Of a stretch of DNA of 14,574 nt, positions 13,062 to 14,574 are shown one piece after another. The notes below the pieces were generated by a model. It did not search any database. It was not told the DNA's origin and saw only the letters and a program-made list of their open reading frames with translations. A program made the translations under genes and the position numbers. Within the stretch, counting starts at the first letter, position 1, and each line of letters starts with the position of its first letter. This DNA is from Scatocola faecipullorum (lineage in GTDB: Bacteria; Pseudomonadota; Alphaproteobacteria; RF32; CAG-239), in NCBI GenBank assembly GCA_018714685.1, contig DVNC01000012.1:1-14574 (forward strand). Direction: 5' to 3'.

Positions 13062-14564
13062 TTGTTAAACAATCCTTTTGCCAAACTGTTTTATGACAAA
13101 TTTCAGGAAGAGGTTCTCAACCAAAGCACCTTTTACGGAGACAAGGAAACCATAACCCATGGCCCTTTGGAAAACAAATTCATTGAGCGTTTCAACCTCT
13201 TTCTCAAACGTTGCGGTCAAAAGACGATAGACATCTCCCACCATTGTATTTCTGACAAAAAATTGGCCCGGTTTTGTTCCAGCCTGCGCTTTTATATGAT
13301 ACGCAACGTTCAGAACCTTCCGGACATAACTTCGGAATTCAGCCGCGACAAAGACCTGATCAGCCTTTTTGACAGTTCTGCGCAATATCTGATTAACCGC
13401 AGCCGCCAATACCGTCTCCGCGGCAAACGAACGCAACAGCTCTCGGATATCTACGATTACACAGTCTGGAAAGTAAAATTTCAGGATGATCGCGGCAGCA
13501 CGCAGATGATTCCCGCCAAAATTCCCGCCAAACCGACGGGAACCGCATTATTTGTCTTTGACCCTAACCGCTGCCCGCAAAATGAGGCACTCGCCGGCAA
13601 AGTTTTTCATCACGATATGCAGGATGCTTTTTCCGGAAGCCGGCACGAAGAAATAAAAACTTTCTTCATTCACATGCCGCCCAGTTACCCGGAAGAAATT
13701 GCCGCCGCCAATGTCCTTACCACAATCCGCTATCCTGACGAATACACCGAAGCCGACATGACTTTTGCACGGGAACAATGGAGCAACTATCTCGGACGAA
13801 ACCTCAAATATAATGAAGACAACGAAATCATTTCCGGCTACCGCTATGAAGACAACGATTTTGTTGAGGCCATGAAAGGCCTGAAAATATTCGGCTATTG
13901 TGCGGCAGCCGCTGACGCGCACCGCTGCCTGAAAGCATTTAAAAACCTGGCAGAACAAATTTATGAACCGGAAGTCGTTTCCCGGGCAATGAAAAATGTG
14001 ACACTGATGGCTTATGCCCTGATGCCTCTTGAAGAAAAGACCGATTACCAAGGTATCTATTTCATGTCTAATGACATCAATGACCTTTCCAATCCCGAAC
14101 ATGTGATGATGACCAATTTTCCCGAACTCTACCCGCAAATTCGCATTTCCAAAGCCGATTTGCAAATTGCCGACAGCAAAATAACCGAAACTGCCGCGGG
14201 AGATTTTATTATTGTCAGTCCGATGCCGGAGAGCTCTATCCAAATGGATAAAAACGGACGGCTGGTTGACAAGCTTAAAGACAAAAACAGCCGCCCCGCC
14301 CGACTGACTTTAGATATGTCGCTCCCGGCAGCAAAATCTGCCGCCAATCCCCGCAAAAAAGAATGGCGCGACGGACATCGGCTGCAAAACAGCACCTCGG
14401 CCAATCTGGGAAGCGTTAACCATATCATGTTCAAAACCGTGTTCAATAATGTCTTGGCAGGCAAAACCGGTGCCGATATCTTCGGCAAAGCGGCCACCGG
14501 CAACCCGAACTACATTCTTACACCTGCCATTGCCTATGCTCACCGCCGGAAATTAAAAGAATAG
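13062..14564 (+). CDS. Uncharacterised 500-residue cytoplasmic protein with TTG start
   Basis: I do not recognise this family. There is no signal peptide, membrane helix or obvious catalytic signature. The N-terminal third (to about 170) is mostly helical with many aromatic and basic residues. The middle (about 190-330) has segments such as FFIHMPPSYPEEIAAANV and a short alanine/cysteine stretch (GYCAAAADAHRCLKA). After about 395 the protein becomes basic, ending in a tail with SVNHIMFKTVFNNVLAGKTGADIFG. The TTG start at 13062 is supported by GGGAG at 13050-13054 with 7-nt spacing; the first internal Met is residue 79. Codon usage resembles its neighbours. It lies 88 nt after the TPR gene with a hairpin between, so it may or may not be cotranscribed. 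It is complete, with a TAG stop 10 nt before the right edge. Confidence 0.78.
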   Translation: MLNNPFAKLFYDKFQEEVLNQSTFYGDKETITHGPLENKFIERFNLFLKRCGQKTIDISHHCISDKKLARFCSSLRFYMIRNVQNLPDITSEFSRDKDLISLFDSSAQYLINRSRQYRLRGKRTQQLSDIYDYTVWKVKFQDDRGSTQMIPAKIPAKPTGTALFVFDPNRCPQNEALAGKVFHHDMQDAFSGSRHEEIKTFFIHMPPSYPEEIAAANVLTTIRYPDEYTEADMTFAREQWSNYLGRNLKYNEDNEIISGYRYEDNDFVEAMKGLKIFGYCAAAADAHRCLKAFKNLAEQIYEPEVVSRAMKNVTLMAYALMPLEEKTDYQGIYFMSNDINDLSNPEHVMMTNFPELYPQIRISKADLQIADSKITETAAGDFIIVSPMPESSIQMDKNGRLVDKLKDKNSRPARLTLDMSLPAAKSAANPRKKEWRDGHRLQNSTSANLGSVNHIMFKTVFNNVLAGKTGADIFGKAATGNPNYILTPAIAYAHRRKLKE

Positions 14565-14574
14565 TCCCTGCCCG

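Noticed and set aside
13548..14243. Long minus-strand open frame of 231 codons opposite the last gene
   Set aside because: It has no ribosome site or domain. The plus-strand gene covers it fully with an SD-supported start.

Overview
The window looks like part of an alphaproteobacterial chromosome of moderate GC content. The main clues are a family-4 uracil-DNA glycosylase in which the iron-sulfur cysteines are partly replaced, as I recall from other Alphaproteobacteria, a large TPR lipoprotein-like protein of a type common in that class, a Slt70-like lytic transglycosylase, and a perfect FNR/FixK-type box. The many uncharacterised exported or membrane proteins would fit a host-associated or gut lineage, but the sequence alone does not prove this. 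No rRNA, tRNA, CRISPR array, transposase or integrase was seen.

Region 1 (1-2830, all minus strand): a short 3' remnant resembling the end of pheT sits at the left edge. Next to it is a compact operon ugd - galE - SemiSWEET, with 1-33 nt gaps and overlapping signals. It makes UDP-glucuronate and UDP-galactose and encodes a small PQ-loop sugar transporter. It ends in a strong hairpin whose stem also codes for the transporter's last residues. A perfect 12-bp-arm palindrome overlaps the likely ugd promoter.

Region 2 (2830-5787): a non-coding segment is bounded by two near-identical copies of the last 28 bp around the stop codon of the next gene, a COG2509-like FAD-dependent dehydrogenase. That gene and a small, possibly leaderless gene are transcribed divergently from two good promoters whose -35 hexamers overlap. 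The small gene is followed by a 228-residue protein that, by eye, resembles a very divergent nucleoside-diphosphate-kinase fold with the catalytic histidine motif retained.

Region 3 (5788-6819): two small membrane proteins on the minus strand. The second has a long, C-poor 5' leader and a promoter embedded in the terminator of the upstream operon.

Region 4 (6820-10170, minus): an envelope operon of two tandem exported proteins and a soluble lytic transglycosylase. The two exported proteins share one cysteine-containing domain. A perfect TTGAT-N4-ATCAA palindrome lies just in front of the first gene.

Region 5 (10225-14574): a family-4 UDG on the minus strand diverges from a 595-residue TPR protein. 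The TPR gene is followed by a 500-residue protein of unknown family that starts at TTG and has a hairpin in its leader.
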